This document shows, in pieces, positions 7,550-15,235 of a stretch of 64,000 nt of DNA. The stretch covers positions 118,885 to 182,884 of the forward strand of contig DLGF01000024.1 in the NCBI GenBank assembly GCA_002482545.1. The letters run 5' to 3'. Position 1 is the first letter of the stretch, and the number at the start of each line of letters is the position of its first letter. A program made the translations under genes and the position numbers. Under the pieces are notes generated by a model. It did not search any database, was not told the origin of the DNA, and saw only the letters and a list, made by a program, of their open reading frames with translations. This DNA is from Sporomusaceae bacterium UBA7701 (GTDB taxonomy: Bacteria > Bacillota > Negativicutes > Sporomusales > UBA7701).

Positions 7550-8629
7550 CTATTTCTGACGGGTAAGTTCGTCGATTTCGGCGAATAAGGCCTGGATGAG
7601 TTCACCTTCCGGGACTTTGCGAATAATTTCGCCTTTGCGGAATAAAATTCCTTGCCCCTGGCCGCCGGCGACGCCGAGATCGGCTTCCCTCGCTTCGCCC
7701 GGCCCGTTGACCACGCAGCCCATTACCGCCACTTTGAGGGGCTGCCGAAGGGTTTTGAGTTTATCTTCCACCGCCCGGGCGATGGGTTCGAGGTCGATAT
7801 TGCAGCGGCCGCAAGTCGGGCAGGAAATCAGCGTCGCCCCGTATTCGCCGAGGCCCAGCGCTTTGAGGATCTCCTTGCCGACCTTCACTTCCTCCACCGG
7901 GTCGCCGGTGAGCGAAACCCGCAGGGTGTCGCCGATCCCCTGCGCCAGCAAGGCGCCAATTCCTACCGCCGACTTGATGATGCCCGAGGTCACCGTGCCC
8001 GCCTCGGTAATGCCGAGGTGCAAGGGAAAGTCCACGGCGTCGGACATCAGGCGGTAGGCCTCGATTGTCATGGGAACATCATTGGCTTTCAGGGAAATTT
8101 TGATGTCGTAGAAATCGAGTTCCTCCAGGATGGCCACATGGCTGAGAGCGCTCTCCACCATGGCTTCGGCGGTCGGATGCCCGCCGTGCTTGACGAGGGT
8201 GGCCTGGCTGAGCGAGCCGGCGTTGACCCCGATCCGGATCGGAATGTGTCTTCGTTTCGCTTCCCGGACCACGGCCTTGACCCGCTCGGGATCGCCGATA
8301 TTGCCGGGATTGAGCCGCAGGGCGTCGATTCCCCGTTCCATAGCCGCCAAGGCCAGGCGATGGTCGAAATGAATATCGGCCACCAGCGGAACATCCCCGA
8401 CGGTCTGCTTGATCGCGCCGAGGGCTTCGGCGGCCGCCATATCCGGAACGGCCAGCCGGACAATATCGCAGCCGGCGTCGGTGAGCCGCCTGATTTGGCT
8501 GACGGTTGCCGAAACGTCACTGGTCTTGGTATTGGTCATCGACTGCACCGATACTGGCGCCGAACCGCCGACCGCGATCCTGCCGATTGTAACGGAGCGA
8601 GTTTGTTTACGCTTCATAAGCATCACCAT
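7550..8629 (-). CDS. ispG: 4-hydroxy-3-methylbut-2-enyl diphosphate synthase (flavodoxin/ferredoxin)
   Basis: IspG (GcpE) is the iron-sulfur enzyme that converts MEcPP to HMBPP in the MEP isoprenoid pathway. The 359-residue protein has the TIM-barrel N-terminal part (VQSMTNTKT, ADIHFDHRLA, LRLNPGNIG) and the [4Fe-4S] domain with C270, C273 and C305 plus E312 (SCPTCGRC, GCVVNGPGEA). The ATG at 8627-8629 follows GAGGATTCT; a second ATG four codons in is an alternative. It sits next to dxr, another MEP gene, with rseP between, which suggests a shared isoprenoid-envelope operon. Confidence 0.96.
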   Translation of the reverse strand: MVMLMKRKQTRSVTIGRIAVGGSAPVSVQSMTNTKTSDVSATVSQIRRLTDAGCDIVRLAVPDMAAAEALGAIKQTVGDVPLVADIHFDHRLALAAMERGIDALRLNPGNIGDPERVKAVVREAKRRHIPIRIGVNAGSLSQATLVKHGGHPTAEAMVESALSHVAILEELDFYDIKISLKANDVPMTIEAYRLMSDAVDFPLHLGITEAGTVTSGIIKSAVGIGALLAQGIGDTLRVSLTGDPVEEVKVGKEILKALGLGEYGATLISCPTCGRCNIDLEPIARAVEDKLKTLRQPLKVAVMGCVVNGPGEAREADLGVAGGQGQGILFRKGEIIRKVPEGELIQALFAEIDELTRQK

Positions 8630-8685
8630 AGAATCCTCAGGATTTTATCACTAAGATAAAGGCACGCCCCGGCCTGAGCCGTTCG

Positions 8686-9714
8686 CTAAAACAGTTTCAA
8701 CCGGCTGATATCCTTATAGGTCGCCAGCAGAAACAGCAGCATCAACAGCGTAAACCCGACCAACTGAATCCACTGCAGCTTATCCCGGCTCAAGGGCTTG
8801 CCGCGGATCCCCTCGACGGCGAGGGTGACGATGTGCCCTCCATCCAGTACCGGCACCGGCAAAAGGTTGATAAGCCCCAGATTGATGCTGAGGAAGGCGG
8901 CAAACTTGAGGAGCGGCACAATACCCAGTTGGGCGACCTGGCCGGCCATCTGGGCGACGCCGATCGGCCCCGCCACATCGGCCGGAGCTTTTCCGGTAAT
9001 CATCTGGCCGATCCCGGAGAGCATAGTAGTCGCGATCATATAGGTCTGCTGCACGGCCAGCGTGGCGGCTTCGCCCGGGCCCGGCTGGTAGTGGGCAACT
9101 TCCGAGGCTACGCCGATGATTTGCCGGTTGGTCTTCGGATCGGGCTGCGGCGTAATAATCATCTGTTGGGGCGAGCCGTTCCGGTCGAGGCCGATGGTCA
9201 TCCGGCCATCGCCGTTGGCCTGGATGGCGGCGACAAACTGTTGCCAATTCCCGATCGGCGCACCATTTACCATCGTGATGCGGTCGCCGGGCTGGAGCCC
9301 GGCCTGGGCGGCGGGGCTGTCTTCCAGCACATTGGCGATTGTCGTTGTCGGCGTGTCGATTCCGGTGGCCAGAATAATAAAGAAGAACAACAATACGGGC
9401 AAAATGAAATTCATCAGGGAACCGGCGGCGATAACCAGCATTCGCGCCCAGATCGGTTTGGTCTGATAGGACTTTTCATCCTGTTCCTCATCCGGGTCCA
9501 TTCCGGCAATCTTGACAAATCCGCCCAAGGGAAAGGCCCTGAGGGAATATACGGTTTCCCCGTGCCGGTGGCTGACCACCTGGGGGCCAAAGCCGACGGC
9601 GAACTCATTTACGCGCATCCCTACGCTTTTTGCGGTGATAAAGTGTCCGAACTCATGAAAAACAACCAGGAGTCCGATTACGAAAATGGTGGCGATAATC
9701 GTAGTTGAAAACAA
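8686..9714 (-). CDS. rseP: RIP zinc metalloprotease RseP (site-2 protease)
   Basis: An intramembrane metalloprotease that cleaves membrane proteins such as anti-sigma factors and remnant signal peptides. The 342-residue protein has HEFGH zinc-binding residues at 20-24 in the first membrane segment, further membrane segments near 90-115 and at the C terminus, a PDZ domain at about 125-200 (QPGDRITMVNG) and the NLLPVPVLDGGH motif carrying the second metal ligand. The start is TTG at 9712-9714, with AGGTGG four bases upstream. It lies downstream of dxr, the usual Firmicutes order, but separated from it by a repeat. Confidence 0.95.
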   Translation of the reverse strand: MFSTTIIATIFVIGLLVVFHEFGHFITAKSVGMRVNEFAVGFGPQVVSHRHGETVYSLRAFPLGGFVKIAGMDPDEEQDEKSYQTKPIWARMLVIAAGSLMNFILPVLLFFFIILATGIDTPTTTIANVLEDSPAAQAGLQPGDRITMVNGAPIGNWQQFVAAIQANGDGRMTIGLDRNGSPQQMIITPQPDPKTNRQIIGVASEVAHYQPGPGEAATLAVQQTYMIATTMLSGIGQMITGKAPADVAGPIGVAQMAGQVAQLGIVPLLKFAAFLSINLGLINLLPVPVLDGGHIVTLAVEGIRGKPLSRDKLQWIQLVGFTLLMLLFLLATYKDISRLKLF

Positions 9715-9735
9715 GATTCCACCTACCTTTATTAT

Positions 9736-9905
9736 AGATTGTTGACCAGTTCAGGTCGGCGAGCGTTCACAAACATCTTCCGGGGGTTTGGCAGAAAGCC
9801 GTCGCGTACTTTGGGGCGTGCGCAAGTTCTTGGCGCGCATGCTTAGAGCCGCGGCCTACCTCCCTGCGGGGTGCAACGCGGATGGGCTTTCTCGCTAACC
9901 TGCCT
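9736..9905 (+). repeat. Dispersed intergenic repeat, shortened copy
   Basis: About 170 bp filling the dxr-rseP gap. Its first ~28 bp (AGATTGTTGACCAG onwards, to GGCGAG) match the left end of the copy at 62875. The rest, from CAAACATCTTCCG to TTTCTCGCTAACCTG, matches the right arm of that copy (63066-63209). It therefore looks like the same element with most of its left arm missing. The strand given is the orientation that matches the larger copy. Confidence 0.75.
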
Positions 9906-9908
9906 TTA

Positions 9909-11069
9909 TTATTTCGTCAATTCACAAATGCTCTGATCAGCCCTGTCCCGGGCCCACTGATCGGCCGCGAAAATTTCCGCCAGAGCCGGATGATCGGTGC
10001 TGGTGTGCTGACGCATGACCTCCCCGATGATCAGCGGGATGTCGAGAAACCGGACCTGATTCCGTAAAAACGCAGTTACGGCAACTTCATTGGCGGCGTT
10101 GAAAACGCAGGGCATGGTGCCGCCGGTCCGGCCGGCCGCATAGGCCAGCTGCAGCGCGGGAAAGGTCTCGGTGTCCGGGGCTTCAAAGGTTAGCATGCCC
10201 ATTTTCTGAAAATCAAGCGCAGGCACCTGGCTGGCAAGACGGCCGGGATAGGTAAGGGCATACTGGATGGGACCGCGCATGTCGGGGGCGCCCAACTGGG
10301 CGATGACCGCGCCGTCGACCAGTTCGACCATGGAGTGGATAATGCTCTGCGGGTGGACAACCACTTCGATTTGGTCGTAGCGCATGTCGTACAGCCATCT
10401 GGCTTCGATTACTTCCAGCCCCTTGTTGGCCAGCGTAGCGGAATCCACCGTAATTTTCCGGCCCATCGACCAGTTGGGGTGGCGCAAGCACTGTTCCAGG
10501 GTGACGTGCTGAAGCTCCCGGGCCGTCTTGCCGCGAAAGGGTCCGCCCGAGGCCGTGACGAGCAGCTTGCGGACGTTTTCCCGCTCCAGGCCGCACAGGC
10601 ACTGGAATATGGCGCTATGCTCGCTGTCGACGGGCAGGATTTGCACCTTGTTGGCCCGGGCCAGGGAGGTGACCAATTCTCCTGCCGCCACCAGCGTCTC
10701 CTTGTTGGCCAGCGCAATGGTCTTGCCGGCTCCGATAGCGGCCAAGGTAGGCTTCAGCCCGGCAAAGCCCACCAATGAGGTCAGAACGATATCGGCGCCG
10801 GGGTAAACGGCGGCTTCGAGCAGTCCCTCTTCTCCGGCAAGAATTTGGGTGCGGCCCCGGTAGCGGCTTCGCAGCCTTTCGGCGGACCGTACATCCGCAA
10901 GAACCGCGATTTCGGGCTTAAAGCGCTCGATTTGCTCTTCCAGCAGGCCGTCATTACCATGCGCGGCCAGAACCGCCGCCGAAAAGTGTTCCGGATGGGC
11001 GGCTATGACGTCGAGCGCCTGGGTGCCGACCGAGCCTGTCGACCCCAGGATGGCGATGGGTTTAGGCAT
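9909..11069 (-). CDS. dxr: 1-deoxy-D-xylulose 5-phosphate reductoisomerase
   Basis: Dxr makes MEP from DXP using NADPH, the first committed step of the MEP pathway. The 386-residue protein shows the N-terminal Rossmann motif (ILGSTGSVGTQALDVI), ANKETLVAAGE, and the catalytic region PVDSEHSAIFQCL and SGGPFRG, then the C-terminal helical domain. Its length is normal. Start is ATG at 11067-11069. It follows cdsA by about 56 bp and precedes rseP, as in B. subtilis, so undecaprenyl-phosphate synthesis (uppS), CDP-DAG synthesis and isoprenoid supply lie together. Confidence 0.97.
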   Translation of the reverse strand: MPKPIAILGSTGSVGTQALDVIAAHPEHFSAAVLAAHGNDGLLEEQIERFKPEIAVLADVRSAERLRSRYRGRTQILAGEEGLLEAAVYPGADIVLTSLVGFAGLKPTLAAIGAGKTIALANKETLVAAGELVTSLARANKVQILPVDSEHSAIFQCLCGLERENVRKLLVTASGGPFRGKTARELQHVTLEQCLRHPNWSMGRKITVDSATLANKGLEVIEARWLYDMRYDQIEVVVHPQSIIHSMVELVDGAVIAQLGAPDMRGPIQYALTYPGRLASQVPALDFQKMGMLTFEAPDTETFPALQLAYAAGRTGGTMPCVFNAANEVAVTAFLRNQVRFLDIPLIIGEVMRQHTSTDHPALAEIFAADQWARDRADQSICELTK

Positions 11070-11125
11070 TACTCAGTCTCCTTTATCCTTCCTGACGGCC
11101 AGTGCCGGTTGCCGGCTTGGGGCCG

Positions 11126-11950
11126 TTAAGAGAGAAACGCGTAGATATAATAATATACAGTGGGCGCCGTGAACATGACACTGTCGAAGCGGTCCAAAAC
11201 TCCGCCATGGCCGGGCAGCAGCCGGCCGGAATCCTTGACTCCCGCCGAGCGCTTGATCGCCGATTCCACCAAGTCGCCCAAAGGGCCGACGATTCCGACC
11301 AATCCGCCGATCACCAGACTGTGGGCAAGAGGGATGTCGCAGATTGTCCCCAGTCCTGTCACCGCGAGAATGCTGCCGGCAATTCCCCCGGCCCCTCCTT
11401 CCCAGGTTTTCCCCGGACTGACCGCCGGCGCGAGTTTGTGCCGGCCGAATTGGGACCCGACAAAAAAAGCCAAGGTATCGGAAGCCCAAGTGCCGACAAT
11501 CGCAAGCCACAGATAGATGGTTCCGGCTTGTAAAGTGCCGAATTGGGTGGGTATATATAAACTGTTGTCCATAAACCGCAGGAGGATCAAATGGGGAAAG
11601 GTCAAACCGATATAGATAAGGCCGGATAAAGTATAAACCGCGTCGCGGACGGTAAAGTTTGCGTAGGACAGCACCATCTTCGCGAGTATGAGAAAACTGC
11701 TCATGAGAAGAACCGCCAGTATTTCGCGGGAGTTTCCCAGCCAGGCGGACCCCCACAACAGCAAGATGCCGAGGATGCCGATGTAGTAGGCGATGGATAT
11801 TTCCAGCCGGGTCATCATGTTGTAGTACTCGTGCCAGGCCAAAAGCGTGAGCAGCAGGACAGTGGCGGCAAACAGCCAGCCCCCGTAATGAATGATGAAG
11901 ACAGCCGCAATGATTCCGATGATTGCCGTGATAACACGTTTGAGGAGCAT
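11126..11950 (-). CDS. cdsA: Phosphatidate cytidylyltransferase
   Basis: CdsA makes CDP-diacylglycerol from phosphatidic acid and CTP at the membrane and feeds phospholipid synthesis. The 274-residue protein has about eight hydrophobic segments and ends with the family signature SAIKRSAGVKDSG...PGHGGVLDRFDS (about residues 220-250), including the acidic and basic residues of the active site. It starts at ATG 11948-11950, 11 bp after the uppS stop, and is followed by dxr. Confidence 0.96.
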   Translation of the reverse strand: MLLKRVITAIIGIIAAVFIIHYGGWLFAATVLLLTLLAWHEYYNMMTRLEISIAYYIGILGILLLWGSAWLGNSREILAVLLMSSFLILAKMVLSYANFTVRDAVYTLSGLIYIGLTFPHLILLRFMDNSLYIPTQFGTLQAGTIYLWLAIVGTWASDTLAFFVGSQFGRHKLAPAVSPGKTWEGGAGGIAGSILAVTGLGTICDIPLAHSLVIGGLVGIVGPLGDLVESAIKRSAGVKDSGRLLPGHGGVLDRFDSVMFTAPTVYYYIYAFLS

Positions 11951-11961
11951 CTGGACCCCAC

Positions 11962-12741
11962 CTATATCTTTTTTTTGAGGCCGCCAAACCGTCGTTCGCG
12001 GCGCTGGAAGTCGGCGATCGCCGCGATGAGATGCTCTGGTTTAAAGTCAGGCCAATGCACATCCGTAAACCAGAATTCCGCATAGGCCGACTGCCAGAGT
12101 AAGAAGTTGCTGATGCGCTGATCCCCGCTCGGCCGGATAATGAGGTCGGGGTCGGGCAAGCCGGCGGTGTACAAGTGGTCATGGATAAGCTCTTCCGTAA
12201 TAGCTTCCGGCGCTATGGCTCCTTGCCGAACCTGCTCGGCGAGGGCTTGAACGGCGTGCACGACCTCCGCCCGGCCCCCGTAATTGACCGCGAGGGTAAG
12301 AACCAGTCCGGTGTTGCCGGCGGTGCGCTCCCGGGCATCAGCCATCTTGTCCCGCAGATTAGCGGCAAGGCCCTCCAGATTGCCGATAAAGCGAAGCTGA
12401 ACACCGTTCTGGTGCAATTCGTCGATTTCCGTATCCAGATAATCGGAAAAAAGCTTCATCAGCAGATTCACTTCTTCGTCCGGGCGTTTCCAGTTCTCGG
12501 TGGAAAAAGCATAGGCGGTGAGCACGCCGACGCCGATTTCCGAAGCGGTGCTGACGATGGCTCGCAAAGCTTCTGCGCCGGCCCGGTGGCCGAAGGTGCG
12601 CGGAAGCCCCCGCTTTTGCGCCCAGCGGCCGTTTCCATCCATAATAATCGCCACATGTTGGGGGATCTTGGCGGGATTGAGCTGGTCATAACCGGTTTCG
12701 GGCTGAGCTTGTTTGCTTTGTCCAAACCACTTTTTCCACAC
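11962..12741 (-). CDS. uppS: Isoprenyl transferase (undecaprenyl diphosphate synthase)
   Basis: UppS elongates farnesyl diphosphate with IPP to make the C55 lipid carrier for cell-wall synthesis. The protein is 259 residues from GTG 12739-12741, with AGGAGATATTACT directly before it; in-frame codons further upstream pass through a terminator hairpin and are not used. Motifs are IIMDGNGRWA with the catalytic Asp (about residue 33), TFGHRAGAEALR, AYAFSTENWKRP, and IIRPSGDQRISNFLLWQ. It heads the uppS-cdsA-dxr-rseP-ispG run. Confidence 0.96.
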   Translation of the reverse strand: MWKKWFGQSKQAQPETGYDQLNPAKIPQHVAIIMDGNGRWAQKRGLPRTFGHRAGAEALRAIVSTASEIGVGVLTAYAFSTENWKRPDEEVNLLMKLFSDYLDTEIDELHQNGVQLRFIGNLEGLAANLRDKMADARERTAGNTGLVLTLAVNYGGRAEVVHAVQALAEQVRQGAIAPEAITEELIHDHLYTAGLPDPDLIIRPSGDQRISNFLLWQSAYAEFWFTDVHWPDFKPEHLIAAIADFQRRERRFGGLKKKI

Positions 12742-12767
12742 AGTAATATCTCCTAGTTCGAAATGTA

Positions 12768-12790
12768 AACCCCCTCTTGGCGAGGGGGTT
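12768..12790 (-). terminator. Terminator-like hairpin ahead of uppS
   Basis: A 9-bp stem AACCCCCTC / GAGGGGGTT (12768-12776 with 12782-12790) with a 5-nt loop, followed on the minus strand by TTTACATTT. It stands 27 bp before the uppS start, so it would reduce read-through from the frr side, or attenuate uppS. The T-run is imperfect. Confidence 0.6.
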
Positions 12791-12920
12791 CCGAAGTAGA
12801 GCTTTGATCGCACCGACAGGGATAATGCATCCATTTTGCCGTAGAAGATATCGGTGATCACATAGATAGGATCCCCATCAGTTATTTTTCCGATAGCGGT
12901 TTGAAAACGGCGTTCGGGAG

Positions 12921-13127
12921 CTAGGAACGTTCCCCTTTCACCATTTTGGCCGCAACGGTCAGGCGATATACGCCCGCTGTGTCGAGAACTTGCCGTATGA
13001 CGTACCTTTGCCCTTCATCCAGCGAAGCCGTCTTCCGGGACGGGGCAGTGGTCGCTACGGAATAGGGAAGCTGCCGGGAAGAAAACTCAGCCACGGCCGA
13101 CGCAAGAGGCAGACCCACGGTATCCAC
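12921..13127 (-). CDS. Small hypothetical protein between frr and uppS
   Basis: A 68-residue frame beginning at GTG 13125-13127, two bases after the frr stop, with GGAAG about nine bases upstream inside the end of frr. The product ends RYVIRQVLDTAGVYRLTVAAKMVKGERS (here only the part YRLTVAAKMVKG is quoted for recognition), a strand-rich C-terminal half that looks like a real folded domain. No function is recognised. Close coupling to frr and Lys/Val-rich composition support it being a gene. About 180 bp of non-coding sequence, containing the terminator-like hairpin, follows before uppS. Confidence 0.6.
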   Translation of the reverse strand: MDTVGLPLASAVAEFSSRQLPYSVATTAPSRKTASLDEGQRYVIRQVLDTAGVYRLTVAAKMVKGERS

Positions 13128-13129
13128 GG

Positions 13130-13690
13130 CTATACTTCCATGATCTCTTTTTCTTTGGTAGCCATGATCTGATCGATTTCTTTGATATATTTATCGGTCA
13201 GCTTCTGAATGTCTTCCTGAGCCTTTTTGGTTTCATCCTCGGATATAGTTTTCTCTTTTTCCAGTTTTTTAATCGCATCGTTGGCGTCCCGCCTGAGGTT
13301 GCGGACGGCGACGCGGCTTTCTTCCGCCTTTTTGTGGACGACCTTGACCAGCTCGGTCCGGCGCTGCTGCGTAAGCTGAGGAATAGCCAGGCGCAGAACA
13401 CTTCCGTCGCTATTGGGGGTGAGCCCCAGGTCGGATTTGAGAATGGCCTTTTCAATGGGGCTGAGCATCGTCTTTTCCCACGGCTGGATGACAATCATCC
13501 GGGGCTCAGGCACGGAAATATTCGCCACCTGATTGACCGGGGTCGGTGTCCCATAATAGTCCACCGCGATTTTATCAAGCAGGGCCGGCGTGGCCCTCCC
13601 GGCCCGAAGCGAGGAATATTCCTTCCGCAAAACCTCCAGGGCCTTTTTCATTTTGTCCTCGTGACTGGTGAAAACTTCTTTGCTGGTCAT
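13130..13690 (-). CDS. frr: Ribosome recycling factor
   Basis: RRF splits post-termination ribosomes together with EF-G and IF3. The 186-residue protein has the long three-helix-bundle composition and the family sequences SLRAGRATPALLDKI, GTPTPVNQVANIS, PEPRMIVIQPWEK and LTPNSDGSVLRL. Start is ATG 13688-13690, which overlaps the pyrH stop by 4 bp, so the two are translationally coupled. The pair pyrH-frr is conserved across bacteria. Confidence 0.97.
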   Translation of the reverse strand: MTSKEVFTSHEDKMKKALEVLRKEYSSLRAGRATPALLDKIAVDYYGTPTPVNQVANISVPEPRMIVIQPWEKTMLSPIEKAILKSDLGLTPNSDGSVLRLAIPQLTQQRRTELVKVVHKKAEESRVAVRNLRRDANDAIKKLEKEKTISEDETKKAQEDIQKLTDKYIKEIDQIMATKEKEIMEV

Positions 13691-14418
13691 TCTTTTGTCC
13701 CTCCCACAACAGTACCAATGTTTTCGCCTAAGGCGGCTTTCAGTATATTGCCGGGTTCGTCGATGCTGAAAACGACGATGGGAATTTTATTGTCCATACA
13801 CAGACTGGTAGCTGTGGAGTCCATTACCCCAAGTCCGCGCTGCAATATTTCCAGATATTCCAGTTCGGTGAATTTCTTGGCGTCCGGATTGCGGCGGGGA
13901 TCGGAGTCGTATACTCCGTCGGTGTTCCGTTTGGCCATCAGGATGACGTCGGCTTCGATTTCCGCGGCCCGGAGCGCGGCGGTCGTGTCGGTGGAAAAGT
14001 ACGGATTACCCGTGCCGGAGGCGAAAATGACTACCCGCCCCTTCTCCAGGTGGCGGATGGCCCTGCGCCGGATATAGGGTTCGGCAACCTGGCGCATTTC
14101 GATCGCCGACTGAACCCGGGTATCCACGCCGGCACTTTCGAGAGCGTCCTGCAGGGCAAGCGCGTTCATGACGGTGGCCAGCATACCCATATAATCCGCG
14201 GTGGCGCGCTCCATCCCTTTTGAACTGCCGGCCAGTCCCCGCCAGATATTGCCGCCGCCTACCACGATCGCAATGTCGAGTTCGGTGGCAGCCTTTAAAT
14301 CCTTAATTTCGCGGGCAATTCTGTCAACTGTTTCCGGATCGATTCCATAGCCGATATTACCAGCGAGTGCTTCTCCGCTCAGTTTAAGCACTACGCGACG
14401 ATATTTTGCTGCCTCCAT
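13687..14418 (-). CDS. pyrH: UMP kinase
   Basis: PyrH phosphorylates UMP to UDP, the bacterial amino-acid-kinase-type enzyme. The 243-residue protein has the KLSGEALAG N-terminal motif, IVVGGGNIWRG nucleotide-binding loop, VIFASGTGNPYFSTDT and the C-terminal NIPKAALGENIGTVV-like end (here NILKAALGENIG). Start is ATG 14416-14418. It follows tsf past a strong intrinsic terminator and couples to frr by a 4-bp overlap. Confidence 0.97.
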   Translation of the reverse strand: MEAAKYRRVVLKLSGEALAGNIGYGIDPETVDRIAREIKDLKAATELDIAIVVGGGNIWRGLAGSSKGMERATADYMGMLATVMNALALQDALESAGVDTRVQSAIEMRQVAEPYIRRRAIRHLEKGRVVIFASGTGNPYFSTDTTAALRAAEIEADVILMAKRNTDGVYDSDPRRNPDAKKFTELEYLEILQRGLGVMDSTATSLCMDNKIPIVVFSIDEPGNILKAALGENIGTVVGGTKE

Positions 14419-14492
14419 TGTCTAACCCCCGTTTTGATTGTCATTTCTACAGGCAAGATGCCAAATCCTTTATCTGGCAGTCGGGTTTTCTT

Positions 14493-14521
14493 AGAAAAAA
14501 GAGAACACGAAGTGTTCTCTT
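14493..14521 (-). terminator. Intrinsic terminator after tsf
   Basis: A perfect 10-bp stem AAGAGAACAC / GTGTTCTCTT (14499-14508 with 14512-14521), loop of three bases, followed on the minus strand by TTTTCT. It overlaps the tsf stop codon, so rpsB-tsf transcripts should largely end here before pyrH. Confidence 0.85.
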
Positions 14522-15170
14522 AACCTTTATTGACGGTAGCCATGACCTCAGCGGCGAAATCATTGGTCTTTTTCTCAATGCCTTCGCCAAGCTGGTAGCG
14601 GGTAAATCTTCTGATCGAGATATTCTCGCCGATTTTGGCGATGCTTTCGGTGATCAGTTGCGTAATGGTCTTGTCCGGATCTTTGATGAAGGGCTGTTCC
14701 ATCAGGCAAGTTTCTTTGTAGAATTTTTCGACGCGGCCTGCCACCATTTTTTCGGCGATATTGGCCGGCTTGCCCTCGTTGATCGCCTGGGCGCGAAGGA
14801 CTTCCCGCTCGTGCTCCACGATCTCGGCGGGGACTTCCTCCCGGCGGACATAGCCCGGATTGGCTGCTGCAACCTGCATGGCGATATCCTTGGCCAGCGT
14901 TTTAAAGCCATCGGTTTTGGCTACAAAATCGGTTTCACAGTTCAGTTCCAGCATGACACCGATCCGTCCGCCACCATGTATGTAAGCTTCGATGACGCCT
15001 TCGGCGGCCACTTTGCCGGCCCGTTTGGCGGCGGCGGCCAGGCCTTTTTCCCGCAGGAAATCGATGGCTTTTTCCAGGTCACCGTTGGTTTCGCCCAATG
15101 CTTTCTTGCAGTCCATCATGCCTGCGCCAGTCCGTTCGCGCAGTTCTTTTACCATTTCCGCAGTAATCAT
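14520..15170 (-). CDS. tsf: Elongation factor Ts
   Basis: EF-Ts is the nucleotide exchange factor of EF-Tu. The protein is 216 residues from ATG 15168-15170, which has AGGAGG six bases upstream; an upstream in-frame start at 15188 would place the SD inside the gene. Motifs are VKELRERTGAGMMDCKKAL (N-terminal UBA-like domain, quoted in part: TGAGMMDCKKAL) and the core HGGGRIGVMLELNCETDFVA. It is the shorter EF-Ts form, without a long second coiled-coil domain. It forms an operon with rpsB. Confidence 0.96.
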   Translation of the reverse strand: MITAEMVKELRERTGAGMMDCKKALGETNGDLEKAIDFLREKGLAAAAKRAGKVAAEGVIEAYIHGGGRIGVMLELNCETDFVAKTDGFKTLAKDIAMQVAAANPGYVRREEVPAEIVEHEREVLRAQAINEGKPANIAEKMVAGRVEKFYKETCLMEQPFIKDPDKTITQLITESIAKIGENISIRRFTRYQLGEGIEKKTNDFAAEVMATVNKG

Positions 15171-15196
15171 TTCGAACCTCCTGTCCATTATTAAAG

Positions 15197-15229
15197 TAAG
15201 GTAAGGGCGGTAGAGCCTCCCTTACCTTA
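15197..15229 (-). promoter_or_regulatory. Stem-loop between rpsB and tsf
   Basis: An 11-bp perfect stem TAAGGTAAGGG / CCCTTACCTTA (15197-15207 with 15219-15229) with an 11-nt loop. On the minus strand it is followed by CTTTAATAAT, too weak a T-run for full termination. It fits a partial attenuator or an mRNA stability element setting the S2 to EF-Ts ratio. Confidence 0.55.
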
Positions 15230-15235
15230 ACACAA

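Noticed and set aside
8636..8660. Inverted repeat TTTATC/GATAAA upstream of ispG as an operator
   Set aside because: Only 6 bp per arm, no promoter with a -35 box beside it; chance occurrence cannot be excluded.
11073..12182. A 369-codon open frame antisense in frame shift to cdsA
   Set aside because: It runs across the cdsA and uppS coding regions in another frame; cdsA motifs show which frame is real.
12742..12920. Open frame continuing from the small gene into uppS, suggesting a longer uppS N terminus
   Set aside because: It crosses a terminator hairpin and the uppS SD (AGGAG) is placed precisely for GTG 12741, which gives the usual family length.
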